The translations under genes and the position numbers were made by a program. Below, one piece after another: positions 24,530 through 33,010 of a stretch of 64,000 nt of DNA; the stretch's first letter is position 1; each line of letters opens with the position of its first letter. The stretch is from Segatella copri. Its GTDB lineage: Bacteria; Bacteroidota; Bacteroidia; Bacteroidales; Bacteroidaceae. The stretch is taken from positions 620,001 through 684,000 of the forward strand of contig NZ_JAPDVG010000001.1 of assembly GCF_026015625.1 (NCBI RefSeq), given 5' to 3'. The notes beneath the pieces are model-generated. The model made no database searches. It saw only the letters and a program-made list of their open reading frames with translations, and was not told the DNA's origin.

Positions 24530-26494
24530 ATGAAGAAGATTCTCTTAGTTCTTTTTATGGTAATGGGCGCCATGTCGACTTCTGCCCAATATCGTGTAGA
24601 CCGACTTGTTACGGCCGGTCGGAGTGCATTGTATTATGAGGATTTCGTCCTTTCAATCAAGTATTTTAATCTGGCTATCGGTGCCAAGCCTTATCTGTAT
24701 GAGCCTTGGTATTACCGCAGTGTGGCAAAATTTAATCTGGATGACTTTACGGGTGCCGAAAGTGATGCCAGCGAGGCGTTGCATCTCAATCCCTATATCA
24801 ATGATATTTATGACCTGAGAGCCATCTGTCGCATCAGACAAAACAGGTTTGATGATGCGATAGCTGACTATAACGAGGCTATCAGACTGGAACCGCGCAA
24901 CCGAAATTACTGGTTCAACCGGGCTATCTGCCAGATGGAAAACAAAAAGTATGAGGCGGCGCAGCAGGAACTGGATACCATCGTGGGAAAATGGAAAGAC
25001 TGGTCGAATGCTTATTCGCTCAAGGCTGAAGTGTATCTGCATCAGAAAGATACTGTGCAGGCTGAGAAATGGCTAGACAAGAGTCTGCAGCTCAATCCGT
25101 ATGATGGGGATGCCTGGACTACGCGTGCCTATATGGCGCTGGCTAGAAAGGAATGGAAAACGGCTGATGAGGCATTGACCAAGAGTCTGCATTTCAAACC
25201 TAACAATGTGAACAGTTACATTAACCGTGCTTTGGCGCGTATCAATCTGAATAACCTCAGGGGGGCGATGAGCGATTATGACAATGCCCTTGAGCTGGAT
25301 CCGAACAATTTCCTGGCTCATTATAATAGAGGACTGATGCGTGTACAGTTGGGTGATGATAACCGGGCTATCACCGATTTCGACTTCATTATCAAGATGG
25401 AACCCCAGAACTTCATGGCTATCTTCAACCGAGCTCTATTGCATGACAAGACCGGTAATCTGAGAGCAGCCATCAGGGATTATACTATGGTTATCAACCA
25501 GTTCCCTAACTTCTGGACCGGTTTGTCTAACCGTGCCAGCTGTTACCGACGCCTGGGTATGACAGCCAAGGCAGAGATGGATGAATTCCGTATCTTCAAG
25601 GCGCAGATGAACAAGCATATCGGAATCCAGCCGAGATGGAGCGCAAAGACCAAGAAGGAGATGCGTAAGCGTTCTGAGGTTGACCCGAATAAGTTTGCTT
25701 CGCTGGTAGTAGATGACGAACCGAAGTATGAACACAACTATAAGAGCGAGTATCGTGGTAAGGTTCAGAACCGTCAGGTAGAAACTGCCTTCCTGCCGAT
25801 GTATCAGCTCTCTTATTTCCCAAACAATCAGAATGTAAATGGAGTTCAGGCTTATGACAAGGAGGTTGATGCGCTCAATCAGCATACCAAGGCAGACAAG
25901 GTTTATATTGTTTGCAGTAAGGAGCAGCTCGATGAGAATGGTTCTATGAAGATATTCTCGATGATTGATAAACTTTCGGCGGAGTTGAGTGTGGCGAGCG
26001 ATAATGAAACCAGAAAACGTCTCCTGATGCGCAGGGCCATCGCTCATAGTGTACTTCGTGATTTTGAGGCTGCCATCAGTGATTTCACCTATTATATCTC
26101 GCTCGATGACAAGAACTCTTTGGCTTACTGGCAGCGTGCAGTCTGCCAGGCTGAGATGGATGAATTTAACAAGGCCGAGGGCAAGGGTGTTCTGAACATC
26201 CATTCTGCTGAGGCTGATTTCAGTGATGCCATCCGTCAGAACAGCAACAATGCTTACATCTATTATAATAGAGGTAATCTTCATGCAGGCAGAAACGAAC
26301 TATCAAAGGCAATAGATGATTATACCATTGCCTTGAGAATTGATAACCGCCTTGCAGAGGCTTATTATAATAGAGGTATAGCACGAGCCAAGAGTGGCAA
26401 TAAGCAGACTGCCATCCAGGATCTTTCAAAGGCAGGAGAACTTGGTTTGTATGATGCTTATTCTGTGATCAAGCGCTTGAATAAGTCGAAATAA
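24530..26494 (+). CDS. Tetratricopeptide-repeat protein with signal peptide
   Basis: A 654-residue secreted or periplasmic protein from the ATG at 24530 (MKKILLVLFMVMGAMSTSAQ, signal peptide). The in-frame extension back to 24467 lies on the def terminator and is rejected. At least ten TPR-like repeats are visible, for example AIADYNEAIRLEPRNRNYWFNRA and AMSDYDNALELDPNNFLAHYNRG, in two blocks (about 25-345 and 490-650) separated by a less regular ~140-residue region with basic stretches. It probably scaffolds an envelope complex; the partner is unknown. A bidirectional terminator separates it from relA. Confidence 0.9.
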   Translation: MKKILLVLFMVMGAMSTSAQYRVDRLVTAGRSALYYEDFVLSIKYFNLAIGAKPYLYEPWYYRSVAKFNLDDFTGAESDASEALHLNPYINDIYDLRAICRIRQNRFDDAIADYNEAIRLEPRNRNYWFNRAICQMENKKYEAAQQELDTIVGKWKDWSNAYSLKAEVYLHQKDTVQAEKWLDKSLQLNPYDGDAWTTRAYMALARKEWKTADEALTKSLHFKPNNVNSYINRALARINLNNLRGAMSDYDNALELDPNNFLAHYNRGLMRVQLGDDNRAITDFDFIIKMEPQNFMAIFNRALLHDKTGNLRAAIRDYTMVINQFPNFWTGLSNRASCYRRLGMTAKAEMDEFRIFKAQMNKHIGIQPRWSAKTKKEMRKRSEVDPNKFASLVVDDEPKYEHNYKSEYRGKVQNRQVETAFLPMYQLSYFPNNQNVNGVQAYDKEVDALNQHTKADKVYIVCSKEQLDENGSMKIFSMIDKLSAELSVASDNETRKRLLMRRAIAHSVLRDFEAAISDFTYYISLDDKNSLAYWQRAVCQAEMDEFNKAEGKGVLNIHSAEADFSDAIRQNSNNAYIYYNRGNLHAGRNELSKAIDDYTIALRIDNRLAEAYYNRGIARAKSGNKQTAIQDLSKAGELGLYDAYSVIKRLNKSK

Positions 26495-26499
26495 AAAAA

Positions 26500-26532
26500 A
26501 TCCCGCAGATTTTCTCTGCGGGATTTTTTTTT
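26500..26532. terminator. Bidirectional terminator between the TPR gene and relA
   Basis: ATCCCGCAGA (26500-26509) pairs with TCTGCGGGAT (26515-26524). The stem has As before and Ts after, so it can serve both converging genes. Confidence 0.85.
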
Positions 26533-26553
26533 CTGTATTTCTGTATTCCGGTT

Positions 26554-28773
26554 TTATATTCTCGTTACCTGCTTAACGCCCTTCACGGCGCTCAGTTTCT
26601 TGATGAGTGCATCAGTTTTGCCGGCATCATCAATCATTACGGTAACATTGCCTGAGAAGAGACCATCTTTGGAAGAGATGTTGATGCCTCGCATGATGAG
26701 TTTATCTTCCTTGGAAATAATGTTGGTGATGTTGCTCACGATACCGATATCGTCGTTTCCGATGATGCGGAGCGTGATGGCATACTTGGATGTTCCCTTG
26801 CCGCTCCATTTCGCCTTCACGATGCGGTAACCGAAACGGCGGCGTAGTTCCTTGGCGTTAGGACAATCCATGCGATGTACCTTGATACCCTTGCTGATGG
26901 TAACGAATCCGAAGATTGGGTCGCCGTAGATAGGGTGGCAGCAATGAGCCAGTTCGAAATCGATGCCCTTGAGGTGCTCATCGATAACCAGCACATCGTC
27001 GCTCTGCTTCATCAGTTCCTCGGTAGGATTCTCAAACTCGAAATTCTCTGCACTTTCTGCAGGCTTGTTGGTATTGGCGAGGTTCAGGTCGTGATCGCGC
27101 TCCTCTATGTATCTCTCGATGATGCTGTTCACGTCGATTTTCTCCTCGGCTACATCCTTATAGAAGTCTGAGTTCTCCTTATATCCCATTTTCTTGATGA
27201 TGCGCGCCATAATGCTCTCATCAATATCCAGTTTCCTGTTCTTGAATCGGCGCTCCAGAAGTTCCTTGGCATAGAGGCCGTCCTTCTTCTGGGTTTCCTT
27301 CAGCGCTAGACGAATCTTGGCCTTAGCCTTGGATGTCTGCACGATGTTGAGCCATTCGCGGCGTGGCTTCTGGTTGCTCTGTGTGAGGATTTCTACCTGA
27401 TCTCCCGAATGTAGTTCCTGTCGGAAGGTGACGGCTCTTCCGTTAATCTTTCCGCCCACACAGGTATTGCCGATGCGGGAGTGGATATAGTAGGCAAAGT
27501 CGAGTACCGTGGCTCCCTTCTGGAAGTTCAGCAGGTCGCCCTTTGGAGTGAACACGTATACTTCGTCTTCCTTCAGGTCGGTGGTAAACTGGTCCATCAG
27601 CTGCAGATCATCGTTGCTTTCCAGGGCAGCACGGATATTGGCAAGCCATTCGTCAATACCGCCTTCTCCCTGCTTGATACCCTTGTAGCGCCAGTGGGCA
27701 GCAAGTCCGTGCTCTGCAATATCGTCCATGCGTTCGGTTCTGATCTGTACCTCTACCCATTTGTTTTCAGGACCCAGTACGGTGGTATGCAGACTTTCAT
27801 AACCGTTGCTCTTAGGCACGCTGAGCCAGTCGCGCATACGCTTTGGGTTTGGCTGATACATGTCGGTGATGAGGGCAAAGGTCTGCCAGCACTGCATATA
27901 CTCTTTCTCTCTTGGTGCATCGAGGATAATACGGATGGCAAAGAGATCGTATACACCCTCGAAGGCGCACTTCTGCTTTTTCATCTTCTGCCAGATGGAG
28001 TGGATACTCTTGGTGCGGCCTTTCATGTGATATTTCAGACCGGCAGCATCGAGCTTTTCCTGGATTGGCTGGATGAAGCGGGCGATATAGGCATCGCGCG
28101 AAGCCTTGGTGGCGTTCAGCTTGTCCTTTATCATATAGTAGGCATCGTGCTCTAGATACTTCAGACTGAGGTCTTCCAGTTCGCTCTTCAGTTTGTAGAG
28201 TCCCAGTTTGTGGGCGAGTGGGGCATAGAGGTAGCTTGCCTCTTCGCTTACTTCATGCTTTGCCTCTTCCTGTTTGGTATCGCGTATCTGTCTCATCACA
28301 TTCACGCGGTCGGCAATCATGATGAGGATGACGCGCATATCCTCAGAGAATGAGATAAGCAGATTTCTGAAGTTCTCGCTCTCTATGATAGGGTTGCGCT
28401 TATATAAATCGTGGATGCGAAGCAGACCACTGATAATGTGGGCTACGCTATCTCCGTATTTCTTCTGTATCTCTTCGATGGTCTGATAGCCATCGATGAC
28501 GCTGGTCTGCATCAGGATGGCGATGATGCCATCTCGTTTCAGACCTATCTCGTTTACTGCGATTTCTGCGGTTTGCAGGGCAGCGAGTATTGGGTTCATT
28601 CCGAAGACATTGCGCTTAATCTGATGGTTGATGAAGGCATGCTGTATGTCTTCACGCAGATGCTGCTCATCGCCTGGCTTGAATGTATCGCCCACGGCGG
28701 TTCTCAGGCGCTCCAGTATCTGGAGTGTCTGCTCTTTTTCTTCGGATGTGAATTTAAAAGGTGTTTCGTTCAT
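26554..28773 (-). CDS. relA: RelA/SpoT-family (p)ppGpp synthetase with degenerate hydrolase site
   Basis: A 739-residue long RSH protein. The synthetase domain (~230-360) is intact: GRTKSIHSIWQKM, YESLHTTV and EVQIRTERMDDIAEHGLAAHWRYK. TGS (~400-460), helical, CC-type (AHCCHPIYGD) and ACT (~660-739) regulatory domains follow. In the N-terminal hydrolase-like domain the usual HDxxED reads QTSVID, and the His of the first metal motif is also missing, although ADR remains (IADRVNVMR). I therefore read it as synthetase-dominant RelA, with a separate SpoT expected elsewhere. Two micro-peptide genes lie upstream on the same strand. Confidence 0.92.
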   Translation of the reverse strand: MNETPFKFTSEEKEQTLQILERLRTAVGDTFKPGDEQHLREDIQHAFINHQIKRNVFGMNPILAALQTAEIAVNEIGLKRDGIIAILMQTSVIDGYQTIEEIQKKYGDSVAHIISGLLRIHDLYKRNPIIESENFRNLLISFSEDMRVILIMIADRVNVMRQIRDTKQEEAKHEVSEEASYLYAPLAHKLGLYKLKSELEDLSLKYLEHDAYYMIKDKLNATKASRDAYIARFIQPIQEKLDAAGLKYHMKGRTKSIHSIWQKMKKQKCAFEGVYDLFAIRIILDAPREKEYMQCWQTFALITDMYQPNPKRMRDWLSVPKSNGYESLHTTVLGPENKWVEVQIRTERMDDIAEHGLAAHWRYKGIKQGEGGIDEWLANIRAALESNDDLQLMDQFTTDLKEDEVYVFTPKGDLLNFQKGATVLDFAYYIHSRIGNTCVGGKINGRAVTFRQELHSGDQVEILTQSNQKPRREWLNIVQTSKAKAKIRLALKETQKKDGLYAKELLERRFKNRKLDIDESIMARIIKKMGYKENSDFYKDVAEEKIDVNSIIERYIEERDHDLNLANTNKPAESAENFEFENPTEELMKQSDDVLVIDEHLKGIDFELAHCCHPIYGDPIFGFVTISKGIKVHRMDCPNAKELRRRFGYRIVKAKWSGKGTSKYAITLRIIGNDDIGIVSNITNIISKEDKLIMRGINISSKDGLFSGNVTVMIDDAGKTDALIKKLSAVKGVKQVTRI

Positions 28774-28810
28774 TGTCGTTCCCTCCTGCTGATGATATAT
28801 TATTGAGTTG

Positions 28811-28915
28811 TTATAACTCGTCTATCCATTTCTGACCAGATTTGGTGTAGCTCCAAATGGCTAAACTCATACCAATAACAGCTCCTATACACATTACTAA
28901 AGCAAATCCTTCCAT
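28811..28915 (-). CDS. Tandem micro-protein 2 (34 aa, membrane)
   Basis: A 34-residue frame: one membrane helix (FALVMCIGAVIGMSLAIW) followed by the polar tail YTKSGQKWIDEL. It is a clear paralogue of the next upstream frame, sharing the AIW..TKSGQKWID ending. The 17-bp gap between the two and the matching length and tail argue for real genes rather than chance frames. Probably a small single-span inner-membrane peptide; function unknown. Confidence 0.65.
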   Translation of the reverse strand: MEGFALVMCIGAVIGMSLAIWSYTKSGQKWIDEL

Positions 28916-28932
28916 AATACTTATATTATATG

Positions 28933-29037
28933 TTATAAACTGTCTATCCACTTCTGACCTGATTTTGTGTTGAGCCAGATGGCAAAGCTGCTGCTAATAA
29001 TTAGCCCCAGCGAAAAAATAAACATTAATCCATCCAT
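28933..29037 (-). CDS. Tandem micro-protein 1 (34 aa, membrane)
   Basis: A 34-residue frame with one membrane helix (LMFIFSLGLIISSSFAIW) and the tail NTKSGQKWIDSL. It is the same size as its paralogue 17 bp downstream, and the two align without gaps (about half identical). It follows the 86-residue membrane protein gene by 7 bp, suggesting one transcript of three small membrane proteins. Confidence 0.65.
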   Translation of the reverse strand: MDGLMFIFSLGLIISSSFAIWLNTKSGQKWIDSL

Positions 29038-29044
29038 AATAATA

Positions 29045-29305
29045 TTATTTATCGTTATACTTCATAATTCTATTAGCGCAATATGCAATGATAATTGCAG
29101 ATAGCGTTCCAATGAACAAACAAAGTAAATTGTATATGTTCAATTCTTGGTTTGTTACTAATGGCGATAAACCGCCAATTCCTACACCACTTAAAAATAA
29201 TGTAGATACCCCATAGAGGTAATGTGATAGCCCCGACCTTCTGTCGTGCTCTTTTGATAATTTACTAACCATGTCGCAATATTCTATTTTAAATTTGACA
29301 AACAA
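29045..29305 (-). CDS. Small membrane protein with two helices (86 aa)
   Basis: An 86-residue protein with two hydrophobic segments (YLYGVSTLFLSGVGIGGLSPLV and IYNLLCLFIGTLSAIIIAYCANRI in outline) after a basic N-terminus. A second possible start is the Met at 29272 (MVSKLSKEHDRRSG). It leads a run of two micro-protein genes toward relA. I do not recognise the family. A -7 element lies ~47 bp upstream, with a short hairpin-forming leader between. Confidence 0.65.
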   Translation of the reverse strand: MFVKFKIEYCDMVSKLSKEHDRRSGLSHYLYGVSTLFLSGVGIGGLSPLVTNQELNIYNLLCLFIGTLSAIIIAYCANRIMKYNDK

Positions 29306-29351
29306 TGGCGATTCGGCGTTAAAAAACGCCTACTTCGTTAAATTTTCAATG

Positions 29352-29359
29352 CAAAGGTA
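29352..29359 (-). promoter_or_regulatory. -7 promoter element for the small membrane protein operon
   Basis: TACCTTTG on the minus strand, 47 bp before the 86-residue gene. Confidence 0.6.
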
Positions 29360-29401
29360 CAAAAAAAAGCGGAAATATTTCTGATTATCAGAAAAAACTA
29401 T

Positions 29402-29409
29402 TATCTTTG
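29402..29409 (+). promoter_or_regulatory. -7 promoter element for the DUF4301 gene
   Basis: TATCTTTG, 39 bp upstream of the ATG at 29448, divergent from the promoter at 29352. Confidence 0.65.
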
Positions 29410-29447
29410 TAGCACATATAGTGTAAATTTAACATAAATATGGTATT

Positions 29448-31025
29448 ATGAATCAGCAAGATCTAAACCAAATCTCTGCTCGCGGTATCTCCGAGCAGCA
29501 GATTGAACACCAGTTGGAACAAATCAAGAATGGCTTCCCATTCCTCAAACTCGAGGGTGCGGCTGCCATCGGTAAGGGTATCATGGCTCCTACAACTCAG
29601 GAAGTAGAGGACTACGAGAAGGCGTGGAACGACTACAAGGCTGAGGGTCACAAGATTGTGAAGTTCGTACCTGCTTCAGGTGCGGCAAGCCGCATGTTCA
29701 AGAACATGTTTGCATTCCTCGATGCTCCATACGATGTTCCTACTACTGACTTCGAAAAACAATTCTTCGAGAATATCAAGAAGTTTGCTTTCCGCAAGGC
29801 ACTCTGTGATAAGTGCCATGTAAACAACGAGAAGGGTATCATGTGCCTTATCAAGAATGGCGATTACAAGGCTGTTGTGGCTAATCTCCTCAAGCCAGAG
29901 GGATTGAACTACGGACAGTTGCCTAAGGGATTGCTCCAGTTCCACGAGTATGAGGACGAGGTTCGCACTCCAATGGAGGAGCACCTGGTTGAGGCTGCGC
30001 TCTATGCAAGCAGCAACGGCGAGGCAAACGTTCATTTCACCGTTTCTCACGACCACCTGGAACTCTTCAAGCAGATGGTAGCCGAGAAGGTAGATAAGTA
30101 TGCACAGCGTTACGGCATCAAGTATAACATCTCATTCTCAGAGCAAAAGCCTAGCACCGATACCATCGCTGCCAATCCAGACAATACTCCTTTCCGTAAC
30201 GAGGATGGCTCTTTGCTGTTCCGTCCGGGCGGTCATGGCGCACTCATCGAGAACCTCAACGAGATTGATGCTGATGTGGTATTCATCAAGAATATTGACA
30301 ATGTGGTTCCTGATCGCCTGAAGGCTGAGACTGTTACCTGGAAGCAGGTGATTGCAGGTGTATTGGTTACTCTGCAGAAGCAGGCTTTCAATTATCTGAA
30401 GGTTTTAGATTCCGGTCAGTACAACCATGAGAAGCTGGAGGAGATTATCCGCTTCGTTCAGCGCGACCTCTGCTGCCGCAAGGCTGATATCAAGGAGCTG
30501 GAGGATGCCGAACTGGTTATCTATCTGCGTAAGAAGTTGAACCGTCCTATGCGTGTCTGCGGTGTTGTTAAGAACGTAGGCGAGCCTGGTGGTGGTCCAT
30601 TCCTTACTTATAACCAGGATGGTACCGTAAGTCTTCAGATTTTGGAGAGCTCTCAGATTGACAAGAATAACGAGGAGTATATGAAGATGTTTACCGAGGG
30701 TACTCACTTCAATCCAGTAGACCTCGTCTGTGCTACCAAGGATTACCAGGGCAATGCCTTCGATCTTCCTAAGTTCGTTGATCCATCTACCGGTTTCATC
30801 TCTAGCAAGAGTAAGAATGGTAAGGATTTGAAGGCACTCGAGTTGCCAGGTCTCTGGAATGGTGCGATGAGTGACTGGAATACAGTATTCGTAGAGGTTC
30901 CTCTCGGTACATTCAACCCAGTGAAGACCGTGAACGATCTGCTCCGCGACCAGCATCAGGCTGTAGAGGGCGGCATCAAGCACGAGCATCATCACGGAGA
31001 GGGCGGCTGCTGTGGTAAGCACTAA
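29448..31025 (+). CDS. DUF4301 family protein
   Basis: A 525-residue soluble protein typical of Bacteroidota. Recognisable elements are VKFVPASGAASRMFKNM near residue 75, which recalls nucleotide-sugar pyrophosphorylase loops, and FRPGGHGALIENLNEIDADVVFIKNIDNVVP around 260-290, typical of sugar-nucleotidyltransferase-like folds. The C-terminus is His/Gly/Cys-rich (HEHHHGEGGCCGKH), possibly metal-binding. Codon use suggests strong expression. The biochemical role of the family is not established. A terminator follows. Confidence 0.85.
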   Translation: MNQQDLNQISARGISEQQIEHQLEQIKNGFPFLKLEGAAAIGKGIMAPTTQEVEDYEKAWNDYKAEGHKIVKFVPASGAASRMFKNMFAFLDAPYDVPTTDFEKQFFENIKKFAFRKALCDKCHVNNEKGIMCLIKNGDYKAVVANLLKPEGLNYGQLPKGLLQFHEYEDEVRTPMEEHLVEAALYASSNGEANVHFTVSHDHLELFKQMVAEKVDKYAQRYGIKYNISFSEQKPSTDTIAANPDNTPFRNEDGSLLFRPGGHGALIENLNEIDADVVFIKNIDNVVPDRLKAETVTWKQVIAGVLVTLQKQAFNYLKVLDSGQYNHEKLEEIIRFVQRDLCCRKADIKELEDAELVIYLRKKLNRPMRVCGVVKNVGEPGGGPFLTYNQDGTVSLQILESSQIDKNNEEYMKMFTEGTHFNPVDLVCATKDYQGNAFDLPKFVDPSTGFISSKSKNGKDLKALELPGLWNGAMSDWNTVFVEVPLGTFNPVKTVNDLLRDQHQAVEGGIKHEHHHGEGGCCGKH

Positions 31026-31061
31026 TAATTCCGTATATCTCGATGGTAAGATATAAACACA

Positions 31062-31105
31062 ATAAAGGCTCAGTTCCCGATTTTATTCGAGGATTGAGCC
31101 TTTAT
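31062..31105 (+). terminator. Terminator of the DUF4301 gene
   Basis: ATAAAGGCTCA (31062-31072) pairs with TGAGCCTTTAT (31095-31105). The T-tail is short. Confidence 0.65.
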
Positions 31106-31154
31106 CATTGAGCTAATAATGTGTCTGCTAAAAATTATAAGATGTTTTGAATCA

Positions 31155-31227
31155 AATAAAAATAGCCTTTTGCTTCTGTTCTGCTAAAGGAAAACTATCT
31201 GATACAAAGGATAGGAATCCTTAGCAG
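31155..31227 (-). terminator. Probable terminator of the 38-residue peptide gene
   Basis: CTGCTAA-AGGA (31181-31191) pairs imperfectly with TCC-TTAGCAG (31218-31227). On the minus strand a T-rich tract (31155-31170) follows. Confidence 0.5.
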
Positions 31228-31234
31228 GAAGTTC

Positions 31235-31351
31235 TTAGTTGTACCAAATTTCTCCGCCTAATACTGTTGGATACTCTTCAGCTGTTGTTCTTTCTACAGG
31301 AGCCGCAATTTCTACGAACTCACCATACTCCTTTACCTTGTTAATGTTCAT
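31235..31351 (-). CDS. Small peptide gene (38 aa) with own promoter
   Basis: A 38-residue frame beginning MNINKVKEYGEFVEIAAP and ending TVLGGEIWYN. A consensus -7 box lies ~85 bp upstream and a terminator-like hairpin lies just after, so it looks like a monocistronic unit. It has no signal peptide or membrane helix. The Gly-Gly followed by the short aromatic tail EIWYN resembles a double-glycine leader with a small core peptide, but no transporter or maturation enzyme is nearby. It could also be an ordinary small cytosolic protein. I recognise no family. Confidence 0.55.
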   Translation of the reverse strand: MNINKVKEYGEFVEIAAPVERTTAEEYPTVLGGEIWYN

Positions 31352-31436
31352 AATTTGTAGGTTTTGTTGATTTATTAATTTATATTACGGATTGGTATCT
31401 AATAAGGATACTGATCTTTTACTTTTTTCTACGCTG

Positions 31437-31444
31437 CAAAGTTA
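31437..31444 (-). promoter_or_regulatory. -7 promoter element for the 38-residue peptide gene
   Basis: TAACTTTG on the minus strand, 85 bp before the ATG at 31351. Confidence 0.6.
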
Positions 31445-31587
31445 CACAAAAAATGATATGCAACAAGTTTTTTTGCTAAAAATCTGTCGATATTTAACCT
31501 TCTTTAAAAGTTTTCTGCATATTTCCTGCAATACTATTCTGTTTTAGTAGAATATTTTTGTTTGTTTTCGCTAAATACCTCATAATG

Positions 31588-31663
31588 AGCAAGTAAATGA
31601 CAGTTTGCCAATCTGTAGTTTAATCGTGTACACTATCGCAAGTTTGTCATTTACTTTATTGCT
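31588..31663. repeat. Imperfect ~76-bp inverted repeat
   Basis: AGCAAGTAAATGACA (31588-31602) matches the inverse of TGTCATTTACTTTATTGCT (31645-31663), and TTTGC/GCAAG pair further in. It lies in the gap between the peptide gene and ansA (31352-31693), which holds no other gene. It may be a terminator for ansA on the minus strand or a small mobile-element remnant. Confidence 0.5.
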
Positions 31664-31693
31664 TCATTATATGGATGAAGATTTCACCTTATA

Positions 31694-32725
31694 CTATATA
31701 GAGATTTCGCCCGCCAGAGATTCTGTCAGTTTTTCTCTTACCTTTTTGTTATCTGCATATCTTCCCTGCAGATACATCATCTTGGTGACCATAGCCTCTA
31801 CCGTAGAATCGTATCCGCTTATCACATGAGCTGCTTTCAACTGGAAGCCGGCTCCGTAGCGTTCCATCTCTACACTGCCCGTAAGACATTGGCTGATATT
31901 CACGATGTTTACTCCGCGATGGGCAGCCTGATCCAGAAGACGCATGATCCATGGCGTGTGAGGAGCATTGCCTGAACCGAAAGTACGCATCACGATGCCG
32001 CGGAGGTCTGGTGATTCCATCACGTGGCGCACAATGTTATCCTGGATACCCGGGAAGAGACTGAACACGATGACGTTCGGATCGAGCTTCAGGTGTGGAA
32101 CCATTGGCTTTCTGTAATCCGGCGTAAGAATGTGATGGTCGTGATATTGGAAATTGATTCCTACATCGCAGAGGTGAGGGTAGTTGAATGATTCGAAAGC
32201 ATGAAATCCCTCGGCATTGATCTTGATGGCACGGTTACCGCGAATCAGCTTGCCGTTGAAAAAGATGCATACCTCGGGCACCATAGGGCGTCCTTCAGCA
32301 TTCTTGGCAGAAGCAATCTCTATGGCTGTCATCAGATTCTCCTTGCCGTCGGTTCGCAATTCACCGATAGGCAGCTGGCTACCTGTCAATATTACAGGCT
32401 TGGTCAGATTCTCAAGCATGAAGGACAAGGCAGATGAAGTGTAAGCCATTGTGTCAGTGCCATGAAGGATTACGAATCCGTCATAGTCGTTGTAGTTGTT
32501 GGATATCATGCTTACGATTTCTGCCCAGCGCATTGGATCCATGTCGCTGGAATCGATAGGTGGGTCGAATTTTCGCACATCGATTTCTGCCTGAATGAGC
32601 TTGAATTCGGGCATGGAAGAAACGAGGTGATTGAAATCAAGAGGTTCCAGTACACCTGTCATCGGGTCCTTTCCCATACCGATGGTACCACCGGTATAGA
32701 TGATGAGAATCTTTGGTTTTGCCAT
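31694..32725 (-). CDS. ansA: Type I L-asparaginase
   Basis: A 343-residue cytoplasmic asparaginase converting asparagine to aspartate and ammonia. The first catalytic Thr lies in IYTGGTIGMG and the second in FVILHGTDTMAYTSSAL, with GSQLPIGELRTDGKEN downstream. There is no signal peptide, consistent with type I rather than the periplasmic type II. Length fits. It is transcribed alone on the minus strand, back to back with thrS. Confidence 0.95.
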   Translation of the reverse strand: MAKPKILIIYTGGTIGMGKDPMTGVLEPLDFNHLVSSMPEFKLIQAEIDVRKFDPPIDSSDMDPMRWAEIVSMISNNYNDYDGFVILHGTDTMAYTSSALSFMLENLTKPVILTGSQLPIGELRTDGKENLMTAIEIASAKNAEGRPMVPEVCIFFNGKLIRGNRAIKINAEGFHAFESFNYPHLCDVGINFQYHDHHILTPDYRKPMVPHLKLDPNVIVFSLFPGIQDNIVRHVMESPDLRGIVMRTFGSGNAPHTPWIMRLLDQAAHRGVNIVNISQCLTGSVEMERYGAGFQLKAAHVISGYDSTVEAMVTKMMYLQGRYADNKKVREKLTESLAGEISI

Positions 32726-32972
32726 TTTCTATGTTTCTTTACATTTTGTCACGTTATCGGATGCAAAGATAATGAAAATATTTGTTTCTCCAAAACTTAT
32801 TGGCTAAAAATGTATCTGAATTTTACAAAGTGTTACGAAATATTGGTAGAAAAGCAGATGAAAACTTCAATATCTCAGCATTTTCGGTCTTAAAAGCCCT
32901 TAATATAAAGAGGTGTTAGCAAAGTTTAGCAAAATAAATGCATTTTTATTCGCTTGTTACAAAAAGAAATCG

Positions 32973-32980
32973 TACTTTTG
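32973..32980 (+). promoter_or_regulatory. -7 promoter element for thrS
   Basis: TACTTTTG, 31 bp upstream of the thrS start. Confidence 0.65.
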
Positions 32981-33010
32981 CAGACGATTTAATAAAAATA
33001 CTAAGTTGTT

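Noticed and set aside
26554..28773. An HD pair (IHDLYKRN) in the RelA N-terminal domain as a hydrolase site
   Set aside because: It lies after the position of the real HDxxED motif, where QTSVID is found, and lacks the following acidic pair, so it is probably coincidental.
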